A stretch of 64,000 nucleotides of DNA. It comes from Winogradskyella ursingii (lineage in GTDB: Bacteria > Bacteroidota > Bacteroidia > Flavobacteriales > Flavobacteriaceae). The first letter of the stretch is position 1; each line of letters begins with the position of its first letter. The DNA lies in assembly GCF_013403975.1 (NCBI RefSeq), contig NZ_JABFDH010000004.1, positions 468,079 through 532,078 of the forward strand, in the 5' to 3' direction. A program made the position numbers and the translations under genes. Below, piece after piece: positions 56,412-64,000 of the stretch. The notes under the pieces are model-generated. The model ran no database searches. It had not been told where the DNA came from and worked only from the letters and a program-made list of their open reading frames with translations.

Positions 56412-56864
56412 TTAATGTATATCTTCTAGATAATCAGCCTTATTATAGCTCGCTTGAATTTCATTTTTATGTTTGACAAGAATATCTCTAACTGGATTAT
56501 CTAATTGACAGTTTTCGATAACATCCTCGTAATCTTCAATAGCGGCTTTTTCCCCATTTCTAACTTCTTCTAACATAGATTCGTCATCATCTATCGAGAA
56601 GAATGCTTTTGTATCTATCCAAGCTCTATGAAGCGAGCCTTTGAAGCTTCCATCACCGTCCGTGACATCCATTCCTTTTTTTCTTAACACACTAGTGAGT
56701 TCATTAATATGGTTGCTACGTTCTCTAGCTTTACCGTTGAAAAATGATTTTAAAGATGAACTGTCTACGTGTTCCGCAACTTTTTTAAAACCTTTATGAG
56801 CATCGTATGCTTTTTCTATAAGGTCATTTAACTTTTCTTCTGTTTTTTCATTGTAAATTGCCAT
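56412..56864 (-). CDS. DUF2383 (PA2169-type) ferritin-like four-helix protein
   Basis: 150 residues from the ATG at 56864; an in-frame start ten codons upstream is possible. It begins MAIYNEKTEEKLNDLIEKAYD and has the family pattern LNDLIE...DAHKGFKKVAEHVDSSSLKSFF, NHINELTS, and GSFKGSLHRAWID. Relatives of PA2169 fold as four-helix bundles. Function unknown, but the gene is frequent near osmotic and oxidative stress genes, as here. Confidence 0.78.
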   Translation of the reverse strand: MAIYNEKTEEKLNDLIEKAYDAHKGFKKVAEHVDSSSLKSFFNGKARERSNHINELTSVLRKKGMDVTDGDGSFKGSLHRAWIDTKAFFSIDDDESMLEEVRNGEKAAIEDYEDVIENCQLDNPVRDILVKHKNEIQASYNKADYLEDIH

Positions 56865-57027
56865 AATAAGTTGTTTTAAAGTGTTCGATGTCACTAAAAT
56901 AGTAGGAAAAATAAAATTTGATTATCACAAAAAAGATGATTTTGAACTCAATTCGACTACCTTTATTGGATGATTTTTTTATAAAAATTTCCTCTAAATA
57001 TCAATGTAGTTTAAAACTGATAGAATT

Positions 57028-58017
57028 TTATTCATCTCTCAACCTATGTCGCAACATACACAATACTCCAACTTCTTCTTTGGACAGACTTTCCATGTTT
57101 TTTAAAAGTTGATTTATTTCCTGTTCGAAATATTTAATGGTTCTACCTTCAACATATTCATCTATAATTCGAGGATCAATGTATGAGCTTCTCGCAACAG
57201 AAGGAGTGTTTCCTAATTTTTCAGAAACTTGAACAACTGCCTGCTTTATGTTGTTATCCAAGGTTTTCTGATCTTCTTCACTTACAACACCAATTTCGTC
57301 GAGAGCCATAGCTGCAATCATAGTCCCTGACCACGTCCTAAAATCTTTTGCTGAAAAATCATCACCCATAACATCTTTAATGTAAGCGTTCAAATCATCA
57401 CTTTTTACATCCACTATCTTATCATCTTCATCGAGGTATTTGAAAACTTCATAGCCAGGCATATCATCTATTTCTTTTACAATTTTTGCCAATTTTTTAT
57501 CTACAATATGTTTTTCCTGTTCTTGGTTCGATTTACCATTGTACCTGAAAATGATTTCATCACCTTCAATGGTTAAATGTTTCTGACGTAACGTTGTTAA
57601 CCCATAGGTCGAATTCTGTTTTGCATAATTATCACTTCCAGGCCTAAAGAAAGCCGATTCCAATAAGCGTAACATTGTAGCCATTACCTTATTCCTATCT
57701 AACTTTCTTTTTCTCAAATGTTGTCCTGTAACCCGACGCATATGTTCTAATTGGTCGGCAAAATTTATAATTCGGTCAAATTTTTTTGCATTTTGCTTCT
57801 TAATGTACCTCGGATGATAGATGTACTGTTTTCTTTTCTTATCATCCCGTCCCGTTACCAATAAGTCTGATTTTCTATTTTCACTAATTTCTACATTTGT
57901 CCAAGCAGGTGGAATGACTAACGAATCTATCCAATCACGCACATTCTTATCTTTAACAGTTTTTCCGTTTTTATCTTTAACGGTAAAACCTTTACCGTGC
58001 TTTTTTCTATAATACAT
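57028..58017 (-). CDS. DNA topoisomerase IB (poxvirus-like)
   Basis: 329 residues, the length of bacterial TopIB. N-terminal domain with LVIPPAWTNVEI; catalytic residues in the C-terminal domain: R in KQNSTYGLTTLRQKH region, K in the RYNGKSN hairpin, KDFRTWSGTMIAA with the second Arg, and the nucleophile Y279 in SVARSSYIDPRI. It relaxes supercoils by forming a 3'-phosphotyrosyl link. Such enzymes are accessory in bacteria; its nearness to ligD, ku and catalase suits a DNA-damage or desiccation module. Confidence 0.93.
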   Translation of the reverse strand: MYYRKKHGKGFTVKDKNGKTVKDKNVRDWIDSLVIPPAWTNVEISENRKSDLLVTGRDDKKRKQYIYHPRYIKKQNAKKFDRIINFADQLEHMRRVTGQHLRKRKLDRNKVMATMLRLLESAFFRPGSDNYAKQNSTYGLTTLRQKHLTIEGDEIIFRYNGKSNQEQEKHIVDKKLAKIVKEIDDMPGYEVFKYLDEDDKIVDVKSDDLNAYIKDVMGDDFSAKDFRTWSGTMIAAMALDEIGVVSEEDQKTLDNNIKQAVVQVSEKLGNTPSVARSSYIDPRIIDEYVEGRTIKYFEQEINQLLKNMESLSKEEVGVLCMLRHRLRDE

Positions 58018-58052
58018 GTTTCCGTAAAAATTTGAGTGTAAGAAAGAATTTA

Positions 58053-58418
58053 TTATTCGTCATTTTCAAGATTCAAAATACTTTTATCGTGACTTTTATT
58101 TTCATCGGGTATAGATATAATAAAATCGTTTATGTCTAAATTGGCAGTTGGACCATAGGAATTAATTATAGTGCCTTTACAGTTATTTTCAGTTTCTATA
58201 ACATATAAAATAGATTGGTCAGAAGGATTGCTCATACCTTCATATCGATGTTCTGCGACTATTTTTACCTGCGTTGGTGAAAATTCAGATGTTTTATTAG
58301 AAGCTATTAATTTTTTATTTTCTACTCTAAAGTTTTCTGTATATCCTTTATTCAAATATTGCTCCAAGAAACTTAATTCGTGTTTAGCGCTTGGGTCACT
58401 ATAAGTTGGGTTTTTCAT
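58053..58418 (-). CDS. Small conserved protein of the 'phosphoribosylpyrophosphate synthetase'-labelled family
   Basis: 121 residues, no signal peptide. It has the segments FLEQYLNKGYTENFRVENKK, HRYEGMSNPSDQSILYVIE and KGTIINSYGPTAN. I remember short Bacteroidota proteins with RFEGMSNPDDNSILYAI that carry the misleading database label 'phosphoribosylpyrophosphate synthetase'; they are far too short to be that enzyme. Function unknown. It lies 35 bases upstream of the topoisomerase gene on the same strand, so they are probably co-transcribed. Confidence 0.68.
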   Translation of the reverse strand: MKNPTYSDPSAKHELSFLEQYLNKGYTENFRVENKKLIASNKTSEFSPTQVKIVAEHRYEGMSNPSDQSILYVIETENNCKGTIINSYGPTANLDINDFIISIPDENKSHDKSILNLENDE

Positions 58419-58613
58419 GATAACTGAATTTTAAACCAAAAGTAGTTCAAAGTTTAAATTTGCTCTTTCTCAATCCGATATAACTGTATCTCAATTGATT
58501 ATAATTGAGAATGATTTTTTCAAATTTAGGATTTTATCTTAATGTCAAAATAGCTATTTAATAAGTCATTTTAGTCGTTAGAAACGATAGATAATTTGTT
58601 CCGTTTCGATATC

Positions 58614-58880
58614 CTAAAAAGGATTGCGGCCTAAATGATCTAATGCCATATTTCTCACGGGAAAATACCGTTGTCCCTTGCTAATCGATGAAAGTTTACT
58701 TACGTCTTCCTTGGTTTCATTTCTTTTTGGTTCGGGCGTGAGGAGGTGCTTGGTTAGATCTACAGCGGCAGTTCCAATAGCTGCATTGCCGTAGATTTTA
58801 GGTTTGGAGAAAAGTTTTCGTTCGGAGAAATCGTATTCTCTTTCGTATACGAATGTAAATAATTGTTTAAGAGAAAACAT
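58614..58880 (-). CDS. Small protein of unknown function next to the tRNA fragment
   Basis: 88 residues, basic, beginning MFSLKQLFTFVYEREYDFSER. The frame is clean and starts right after the terminator of the tRNA remnant. No family is recognised. It may be the remnant of a gene from the integrated element or a small chromosomal gene; codon use looks like the rest of the window. Existence as a real gene is only moderately supported. Confidence 0.4.
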   Translation of the reverse strand: MFSLKQLFTFVYEREYDFSERKLFSKPKIYGNAAIGTAAVDLTKHLLTPEPKRNETKEDVSKLSSISKGQRYFPVRNMALDHLGRNPF

Positions 58881-58911
58881 AAAAAAACGGTTTAGATAAA
58901 ATCTAAACCGC
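58881..58911 (-). terminator. Intrinsic terminator downstream of the tRNA-Met fragment
   Basis: CGGTTTAGAT (58888-58897) and ATCTAAACCG (58901-58910) form a perfect 10-base stem with an AAA loop; on the minus strand it is followed by a run of seven T. It sits 25 bases past the 3' end of the tRNA sequence, the right place for the original tRNA transcript. Confidence 0.85.
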
Positions 58912-58935
58912 TTAATTTCTGCGTTTTACGTTTTG

Positions 58936-58977
58936 TAGCGAGAACGAGAATTGAACTCGTGACCTCCGGGTTATGAA
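58936..58977 (-). tRNA. tRNA-Met (CAT) 3' fragment, probable attachment-site remnant
   Basis: On the minus strand the sequence TTCATAACCCGGAGGTCACG carries a CAT anticodon. The T arm ACGAG-TTCAATT-CTCGT and the acceptor strand TCTCGCT plus A follow. The 5' half (AGCGAGA... D arm) is absent; the sequence upstream of the anticodon loop is unrelated. A 3' tRNA fragment with its own terminator is what remains at the far end of an element that integrated into a tRNA gene. The intact tRNA would then lie beyond the other end of the element. Confidence 0.72.
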
Positions 58978-59395
58978 CTCATGGCAGGTAAATTTTGGAA
59001 CGTATTTACTGGGCTTATGAGTGTTTTTAGACCTAAATCGTATGCAGAATCGTATGCAGTTTAAATTTTCGAATTATTATTTAATCGAGGTTGAAATATA
59101 TGCTAAAATATTAAAGTAAAAATTAATTTATTCTTTATTATATAAATTTTTTATGTCCAGAAAACCTGTTCTATTTTTCTAATTAAAATTACATTCAGTG
59201 ATCCCGTCACTACGATTTCAAAAATTTTTATCGGTATTGCGTATATAAAGGTTGTTATTGGTCGTGTAAACTACATTCTCGATTTAATAGATTGCTTTTA
59301 ACTTAATTATTTAATTTCTAAATTGGCGAAACTTTCTTCGAATTAGTTTTTTAAGTAGGTTTTTACTTTTAAATAAAAGGAATCAAAATTAATTG
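58978..59395. other. Gene-free region next to the tRNA fragment
   Basis: About 420 AT-rich bases. A repeated CGTATGCAG occurs at 59039-59059 (two copies 13 bases apart), close to the tRNA fragment and so possibly an integrase arm site. No protein-like frame and no other signal is seen. Confidence 0.4.
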
Positions 59396-59557
59396 ATGAA
59401 AAAATTCACCGTAAAATCATTGCCTCTTCGTGATGTTATTCAAGATTTGGCTAATGAAATGGAAACAAGTTGTAAAGAAAAATGCTCTGAATACATAGTG
59501 ACTGTCCCCAAAAAATCAGCCATTAAAATACGGTTTTTTAAGTGCGTTATGCTCTAA
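59396..59557 (+). pseudogene. AraC-family regulator, truncated after about 40 codons
   Basis: The first 40 codons, MKKFTVKSLPLRDVIQDL then ANEMETSCKEKCSEYIVTVP, match the N-terminus of a Flavobacteriaceae AraC group related to the regulators at 22.0 and 23.3 kb. At codon 41 the sequence passes exactly into the start of the 565-bp MgtC duplication (59518), and the frame ends 13 codons later. The DNA-binding domain is lost. The duplication thus broke, or replaced the rest of, this gene. Confidence 0.7.
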
Positions 59558-60082
59558 ATAAAATTAAGATTTAAGACCCTTCTAATTTAACACTACTGAA
59601 TTTATTACTATCGGTATCAGACTTTCACTTGCTTAAATTCGATAGATTTTGTAATTTAATTTTATGAACGAGATAAATCACATCGATTTTATAATATCAC
59701 TAGTGGCTGCTATGGTAGCAGGAGTCGTTATTGGTATTGAACGCCAAATGAAAAAGAAGAATGCCGGATTAAAAACTAATGCTCTCGTTGCTGTGGGTGC
59801 AGCTATATTCGTTAATATATCCTATAGTTTTATGGGTTTGGCTAATGTGGACAATAGTAGAATTGTAAGTCAGGTTATAATTGGAGTAGGTTTTCTCGGT
59901 GCTGGTGTAATTATGAAAAGAGAAAAACATATCAGCGGATTGGCAACAGCTGCCTCTATCTGGTGTAGTGCAGGATTGGGTTGTTTGGCGGCTTTAAAAA
60001 TGTATGTTGAATTGGCCACAGCTACAATTCTTATTGTTTCTATAAACTTAATCTTTGGATATCTTAACCATTACATTTATGA
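59518..60082. repeat. MgtC-locus duplication, copy 2 (565 bp)
   Basis: Second copy of 54198-54762, same orientation, 5,320 bases to the right. Its left edge joins the truncated AraC gene and its right edge lies inside the MgtC reading frame, giving that copy a different C-terminus. No inverted terminal repeats or target duplication are seen at its ends. Confidence 0.92.
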
Positions 60083-60110
60083 TAAGAAAAAAGACGATGC
60101 AGGTGAGTAG
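59664..60110 (+). CDS. MgtC/SapB family membrane protein, copy 2
   Basis: 148 residues. The first 139 are identical to the gene at 54344, so all membrane helices and MgtC motifs are shared. The last nine residues (DKKKDDAGE against EKNKNSET) differ because the duplication ends within the gene. The promoter region is also duplicated with a few substitutions, so both copies are probably expressed but may differ in level. It is convergent with the histidine kinase gene. Confidence 0.9.
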   Translation: MNEINHIDFIISLVAAMVAGVVIGIERQMKKKNAGLKTNALVAVGAAIFVNISYSFMGLANVDNSRIVSQVIIGVGFLGAGVIMKREKHISGLATAASIWCSAGLGCLAALKMYVELATATILIVSINLIFGYLNHYIYDKKKDDAGE

Positions 60111-60139
60111 TTATTTAAAACTTAGAAATTATGCTAGTG

Positions 60140-62635
60140 TTATCGTTCTGGAAGATATATTGAAAATTTAGCACCGTGGTTCGGTTTGGACTTAGCGGAT
60201 ATACTTCCATTGTGGTTTTCGCAGATCCTATTAACAATAGCTAACCCTATTCCTGTACCATGATATTTGAATTTACCATGTAATCTTTTGAAAACTTCGA
60301 AAATTAGTTGGGAATGTTCATTTTGAAAACCAATTCCGTTATCTTGAAATGAGATTTTGAAATAAGATCGATTATTCACCAAAGAAGAAAGTCCAGTTTC
60401 TTTTCCCTTGACTTTCTCGGTTGTGATTTTAATTTTAGGGTTATTATTCGGTTGAGCAAACTTAATGGAATTATCAATTAAATTTTGAAACACTTGTTTA
60501 ATCTGAAAAGGAATAACCATGGTGGTACAAAGATTATCATAAGTTATCGAAGTATTTGTGGCCTCAATTTTAGTATTTAAATCGTCTAAGACTTCCGCTA
60601 ATAACTCTTTTAAATTTGTCGATTTGAATTCGGCAGTTGTATCATTACTTTTTGAATAATCCAATAAGTCTTCTATAAGATTACGCATTCGTTTGGCGGA
60701 TTGTAAAATTTTAGAAATATTTACTTTACCTTTTTCAGAGAGATTAGAGGCGTCGCGTTCTAATAAAATATTGGTAAACATTTGTATCTTTCTCAGTGGT
60801 TCTTGTAAATCATGACTTGATACGTAGGCAAAGGCCTCCAATTCTTCATTAGTTTTTTGAAGGCTGATTAAGGAGCGTTGCAGTTTTTCATTTGCTTCAT
60901 TTAATTCATGGGTACGTTGTTGAACTTGCTGCTCTAAATTTTTAGAAAATTCTTCCATTTTCTTTCGTGCCAAAACACGTTCTGTAGCATCAGATGAATT
61001 AAACATTACCCCAGAAATTGAACCATCTAAGTCAAATAAGGGTTGGTATTCATAATCAACATAAAATTCTTTTTTTCCATCATCGCTTTCCACGATCGCA
61101 TGAGATTCATTGTCCAACGCACCAATACCTGTACGAATAACTTCTTTTAGGATATCAGGATATTTAGACTTTGCTAAACCTGGGAGGACGTCCAACAATT
61201 TATGTCCAATAACATCATTTCTTTTTTTGCGCCAAAATGTATTAAGTAAGGCGTTATTTGCCATTTCTACAATTAAATCTTCACTTCTGAAGATTCCCAT
61301 TGCAATAGGAGACTGTTCTACAAAATTCCTAAATTGTTTTTGCGACTCTTGTAGTTTAAATCTAGCTCTTACCATGTCAGAAACTTCATAAGCTACCAAA
61401 ATTAATTCCACTACTGAATTGTTTACGATAAGAGGTTGAAAAATAAAATTAAAATATTCTACTTGCGTAACTCCATTGCGATTTAATTTAAATGGATATT
61501 CCGTTCCGTGCTGCGCTTTTTTAGTCCTAATAACCGTGTTGAAAATGGGCATTACACTGTCCTTAATTTCAGTAAGTACTTCAAAGATTGGTCGCCCTAT
61601 AGCATCTTTATAGGTGCTTTGCCAAATATTTAGAGCCATATCATTTACCATCCTAACAGTAAATTTTTCCACATCTAAAATAGCTATGCCTATAGGTGCA
61701 TTCTTTACTAAGTTACGAAAACGTTCTTCACTTATTTTTAACTTTTCCACAGCTTTTTCCCGTTTGGTAATATCCAGCAAAATACCGTTGAATCGATGGG
61801 CTATTTTATTTTCATTAAACCATGCTCGTCCTAAAGCTCTCACCACTCGTTCTTGTTCTGGACCGCTATTTTTAATTTTATAAGTAATGTCATATTTTCC
61901 CCCAGAATCATAATCTTTCAGTGAGCTTTCGATTTGCTCGATTACCCTATTTTTATCAGATTCAATTATAACAGCCAAAGCATCTTCTAGTAAAATTTCT
62001 TTTTTCAGAGGAAGTCCGTACCAATCTTTTAAACGTTTATTGCCCTTAAGCTTATTGGTTATGGGGTTATAATCCCACGTTGCTAGATTTGCCGCATTAA
62101 TAGCAAATTCTAATTCGTCATTACTAGCTTCGAGTTTTGAGAGATTATTTACACTATTTGTAGTTTCGGTACAGGTCGTAAAAACACCTTCTATTTCTCC
62201 TAATTCATTTTTAACAGGACTATAACTATAGGTCCAATAAATGTCTTCTATTTTTCCATTTCTATAAAAAGGAACAAGTTGATTTTCATACCATGTGGCC
62301 TGTCCGCCGGATAGAATTGAAAAAATCTGTGGACTTATTATATCCCAAATTTCTGCCCAATAAACTTCTGCTTTTTGGCCTAAAATTTCTGGATGTTTAC
62401 CATCATTTCCTAAACTCGGTCTGTAAGCATCGTTATAAAAACATAAATGATCGGGCCCCCAAAAAAGAAACATTGGGAATTTTGAATTGAGCATAATACT
62501 CAATGTTGTTTTTAAACTCGATGGCCAGTTTCCGGGCTTGCCAAGAGTGCTGGTAGACCAATCTTTGTTGCGCATAATCTCGCCCATTTCACCACCATCG
62601 CTTAAAAAAAATAAGGCCTTTTTATTACTATTCAT
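60140..62635 (-). CDS. Multi-PAS sensor histidine kinase
   Basis: 831 residues, soluble (no membrane helices). Three or more PAS domains: about 35-155 (GFTTCTET end), 170-290 with a PAC-like LLDITKREKAVEKL, 300-420 (NAPIGIAILDVEKFTVRMVN) and 435-555 (SPIAMGIFRSEDLIVEMAN). A coiled coil (EQQVQQRTHELNEANEKL) follows, then the HisKA domain with H608 in VSSHDLQEPLRKI, and the ATPase domain (N box DNSIKFAQ, DNGIGF, GTGIGLAI). It starts within the response regulator gene (8-base overlap) and so is coupled to it. The signal is unknown. Confidence 0.92.
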   Translation of the reverse strand: MNSNKKALFFLSDGGEMGEIMRNKDWSTSTLGKPGNWPSSLKTTLSIMLNSKFPMFLFWGPDHLCFYNDAYRPSLGNDGKHPEILGQKAEVYWAEIWDIISPQIFSILSGGQATWYENQLVPFYRNGKIEDIYWTYSYSPVKNELGEIEGVFTTCTETTNSVNNLSKLEASNDELEFAINAANLATWDYNPITNKLKGNKRLKDWYGLPLKKEILLEDALAVIIESDKNRVIEQIESSLKDYDSGGKYDITYKIKNSGPEQERVVRALGRAWFNENKIAHRFNGILLDITKREKAVEKLKISEERFRNLVKNAPIGIAILDVEKFTVRMVNDMALNIWQSTYKDAIGRPIFEVLTEIKDSVMPIFNTVIRTKKAQHGTEYPFKLNRNGVTQVEYFNFIFQPLIVNNSVVELILVAYEVSDMVRARFKLQESQKQFRNFVEQSPIAMGIFRSEDLIVEMANNALLNTFWRKKRNDVIGHKLLDVLPGLAKSKYPDILKEVIRTGIGALDNESHAIVESDDGKKEFYVDYEYQPLFDLDGSISGVMFNSSDATERVLARKKMEEFSKNLEQQVQQRTHELNEANEKLQRSLISLQKTNEELEAFAYVSSHDLQEPLRKIQMFTNILLERDASNLSEKGKVNISKILQSAKRMRNLIEDLLDYSKSNDTTAEFKSTNLKELLAEVLDDLNTKIEATNTSITYDNLCTTMVIPFQIKQVFQNLIDNSIKFAQPNNNPKIKITTEKVKGKETGLSSLVNNRSYFKISFQDNGIGFQNEHSQLIFEVFKRLHGKFKYHGTGIGLAIVNRICENHNGSISAKSKPNHGAKFSIYLPER

Positions 62636-63065
62636 TTGTTATTAAAAAATAGTTATTGTTTTTACTAGTTAAATTTTGATGTTGCAATAGACCCAAAGCT
62701 TTTTTGAGAAGAATCTTTAATTCAATAAAACTATTAGGTTTCTTAATATAAAAATCTGCACCAGCTTCTTTCAACTTTAGAGCAGTCTCTGGACTATAAG
62801 ATGTTGAAAACATGATGACTGGAATCGCATCAAAAATAACATTAGATCTAAGCCGCTTTAAACAACTAAAGCCATCTAATATAGGCATATTAATATCCAA
62901 AAATAAAGCATCTGGTAGAGAAGAGCAGCTTTCTAAATATTCTAAAGCTGTCAGTCCATTACTGCGACTCTCAAAATGAATATTGCTATCTATTTCCTCT
63001 ATAGCCTGATGGAAGAACATTCTATCGTCTTCATCGTCATCTACTAATAAAATGTTTTTATTCAA
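62628..63065 (-). CDS. Rcp1-like single-domain response regulator
   Basis: 145 residues, a receiver domain only. Acidic cluster VDDDEDDR, phospho-acceptor D57 in ALFLDINMPILDG, Thr/Ser in IMFSTSYSPE and Lys in YIKKPNS. The DDDEDDR motif resembles the Rcp1 group that works with phytochrome-like kinases. No output domain, so it signals by protein contact, or acts as a phosphate sink for the adjacent kinase. It is the first gene of the pair, and its stop overlaps the kinase start. Confidence 0.92.
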   Translation of the reverse strand: MNKNILLVDDDEDDRMFFHQAIEEIDSNIHFESRSNGLTALEYLESCSSLPDALFLDINMPILDGFSCLKRLRSNVIFDAIPVIMFSTSYSPETALKLKEAGADFYIKKPNSFIELKILLKKALGLLQHQNLTSKNNNYFLITNE

Positions 63066-63405
63066 AATATTTTGGAGTTAGAGTTAACGAATATTAAATA
63101 TAAAAATAATTTAATTTGAGGAATAAAAATTTTGAATTACTTATTTAAATTATAGTTGTCTCAATTATATGGAATGGAATCTAATTTTTATAGAGATATA
63201 TTTAAAAATATTCTATTCATGCTATTGACGGGTATACCTTTAGATGTCATTAAATCATTTTAATATTTATAGTCACGCAATAAAGAATTAATTACTATGG
63301 TACTAGTGGCATTACACGCTTGCAACCTATAAGAATAAGGTCTTATACCAAGGGTGTGGTTGAAGTTTTGATCTTTTATTATATGAAAAGTTTTCCTTTC
63401 GGATT

Positions 63406-63700
63406 CTAGAATAGTATAGGCACTGTCATTGCAATACCATTTAATTTTAAATAGACACGATTCCCTGTGAGAACAATTTTTTCTTCTGAAGTTAATTTTT
63501 TTAGAAGCACTTTATCAGATGTATTTTTAAATTTTGCTAAGGCAGGGGTAATTTTTAAAGATTTAAAGGGAAACCACATAAGCTTTAGTAGCATGATAAA
63601 CTCCCATTAATGGTCCTGGTTGGAAACCTGCCACGGAACCTAGGTTGAGAATTTTCCCTTCATTTCGGTTTAAACTTGAAAAGGTTGCGTCAAAATGAAG
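63406..63700 (-). pseudogene. Short-chain dehydrogenase, decayed and interrupted
   Basis: On the minus strand, 63594-63700 reads [18 protein letters not shown] then [21 protein letters not shown], an SDR middle with the YxxxK motif, and stops after VVSL. Further downstream (63406-63594) a shifted frame contains ITPALAKFKNTSDKVLLKKL, compatible with a damaged SDR C-terminal part. The N-terminal part with the cofactor motif is gone: at 63701 the sequence changes to the 223-bp cassette copy. The gene is dead. Confidence 0.65.
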
Positions 63701-63701
63701 C

Positions 63702-63924
63702 ACAACGCTCCCTGTGTATAGCGTAGTGAGGCGCGCCTCACGAAGAGCTATGTTCGCGCCTGATTCGCTATACACCATGTTGTGTGTAGTTTCGTGAGGA
63801 GCTCACGGGGAACCTTATAAATATACTATAAAATTGCCAGGTGCGATCAACAGGGAGCGTTGTGGGATAATTAGTAGAAAAGGAAGCGTTCGCAGAACGT
63901 GGTTTCTACGTGCCGCAGGCAATT
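63702..63924. repeat. Gene-less, hairpin-rich cassette, copy 2 (223 bp)
   Basis: Same sequence and orientation as 38868-39090. It begins at ACAACGCTCCCTG exactly where the SDR pseudogene is cut and ends at CAATT, ten bases short of the ACAAC that closes the first copy's outer stem. It carries the same 16-base palindrome (63726-63741). It shows that this unit can move away from the array. Confidence 0.85.
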
Positions 63925-64000
63925 GTCTAGTCCTGAAATATGGCTACAGGTTAAAATTGATTTACGCTGTTAATTTATATACCATATTTGGTGTTTTATA

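Noticed and set aside
38868..63924. Composite transposon bounded by the two 223-bp copies
   Set aside because: The copies are direct repeats without a transposase or target duplication, and the enclosed 24.6 kb holds ordinary chromosomal genes. Independent insertion is simpler.

Overview
The window looks like a chromosomal segment of a marine-type member of the Flavobacteriaceae (Bacteroidota). Signs are the low GC content, a Bacteroidota-type promoter (TTG / TAnnTTTG) in front of rpsF, two giant secreted proteins with C-terminal type IX secretion (T9SS) sorting domains, DUF6090 and long aromatic amino acid hydroxylase families, and a tyrosine recombinase of the common Bacteroidota type. No species is named with confidence.

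Layout. 1-7 kb is core genome: end of priA, a LytTR response regulator, rpsF-rpsR-rplI, a glycerophosphodiesterase lipoprotein, an ABC permease and hisS. 7-22 kb holds three very large exported proteins on the minus strand: a LamG/choice-of-anchor T9SS protein, an M14 carboxypeptidase with T9SS tail, and a beta-propeller amidohydrolase. 22-28 kb has two related AraC regulators and small stress-type genes (CsbD-like, APC permease, DUF892, VOC, SDR). 28-35 kb carries a decayed T9SS gene, cysM-cysE, an aromatic amino acid hydroxylase, a nitrilase/Lnt-like membrane protein and a Crp-type regulator.

35.4-43.9 kb is the most unusual part: an integron-like cassette array. Small minus-strand genes, one or two per unit, are separated by about 130-bp imperfect palindromes that begin ACAAC and end GTTGT, conserve stems rather than sequence, and carry unequal spacers. 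This is the architecture of attC sites, although the core (GTTGTGC) does not exactly match the classical GTTRRRY. Cargo: a beta-lactamase-family serine hydrolase with twin BlaI-like operators, a DUF6090 protein, a duplicated-domain lipoprotein, a Tdi1/DUF1851-like protein, zinc-ribbon proteins and cupins. Two cassettes are duplicated together (1,249 bp, identical as read) with breakpoints in the core sites. One cassette has no gene but dense hairpins, and a 223-bp copy of it lies 24.8 kb away at the right end of the window. Next to the array lies a frameshifted tyrosine integrase, the likely former driver.

44-58 kb reads as a stress, DNA-repair and membrane-lipid region: SemiSWEET/YqcI/DUF1989/membrane protein operon, divergent App1-type phosphatase and diacylglycerol kinase-like genes, DUF421, LigD and Ku (non-homologous end joining), a large-subunit catalase, MgtC, SDR, DUF2383 and topoisomerase IB. 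58.9-64 kb shows signs of integration and decay: a tRNA-Met 3' fragment, an AraC gene truncated at a 565-bp duplication of the MgtC locus, a response regulator/PAS histidine kinase pair, an SDR pseudogene and the second copy of the non-coding cassette.

All functional statements come from reading the sequence and remembered family features; no database search was run.
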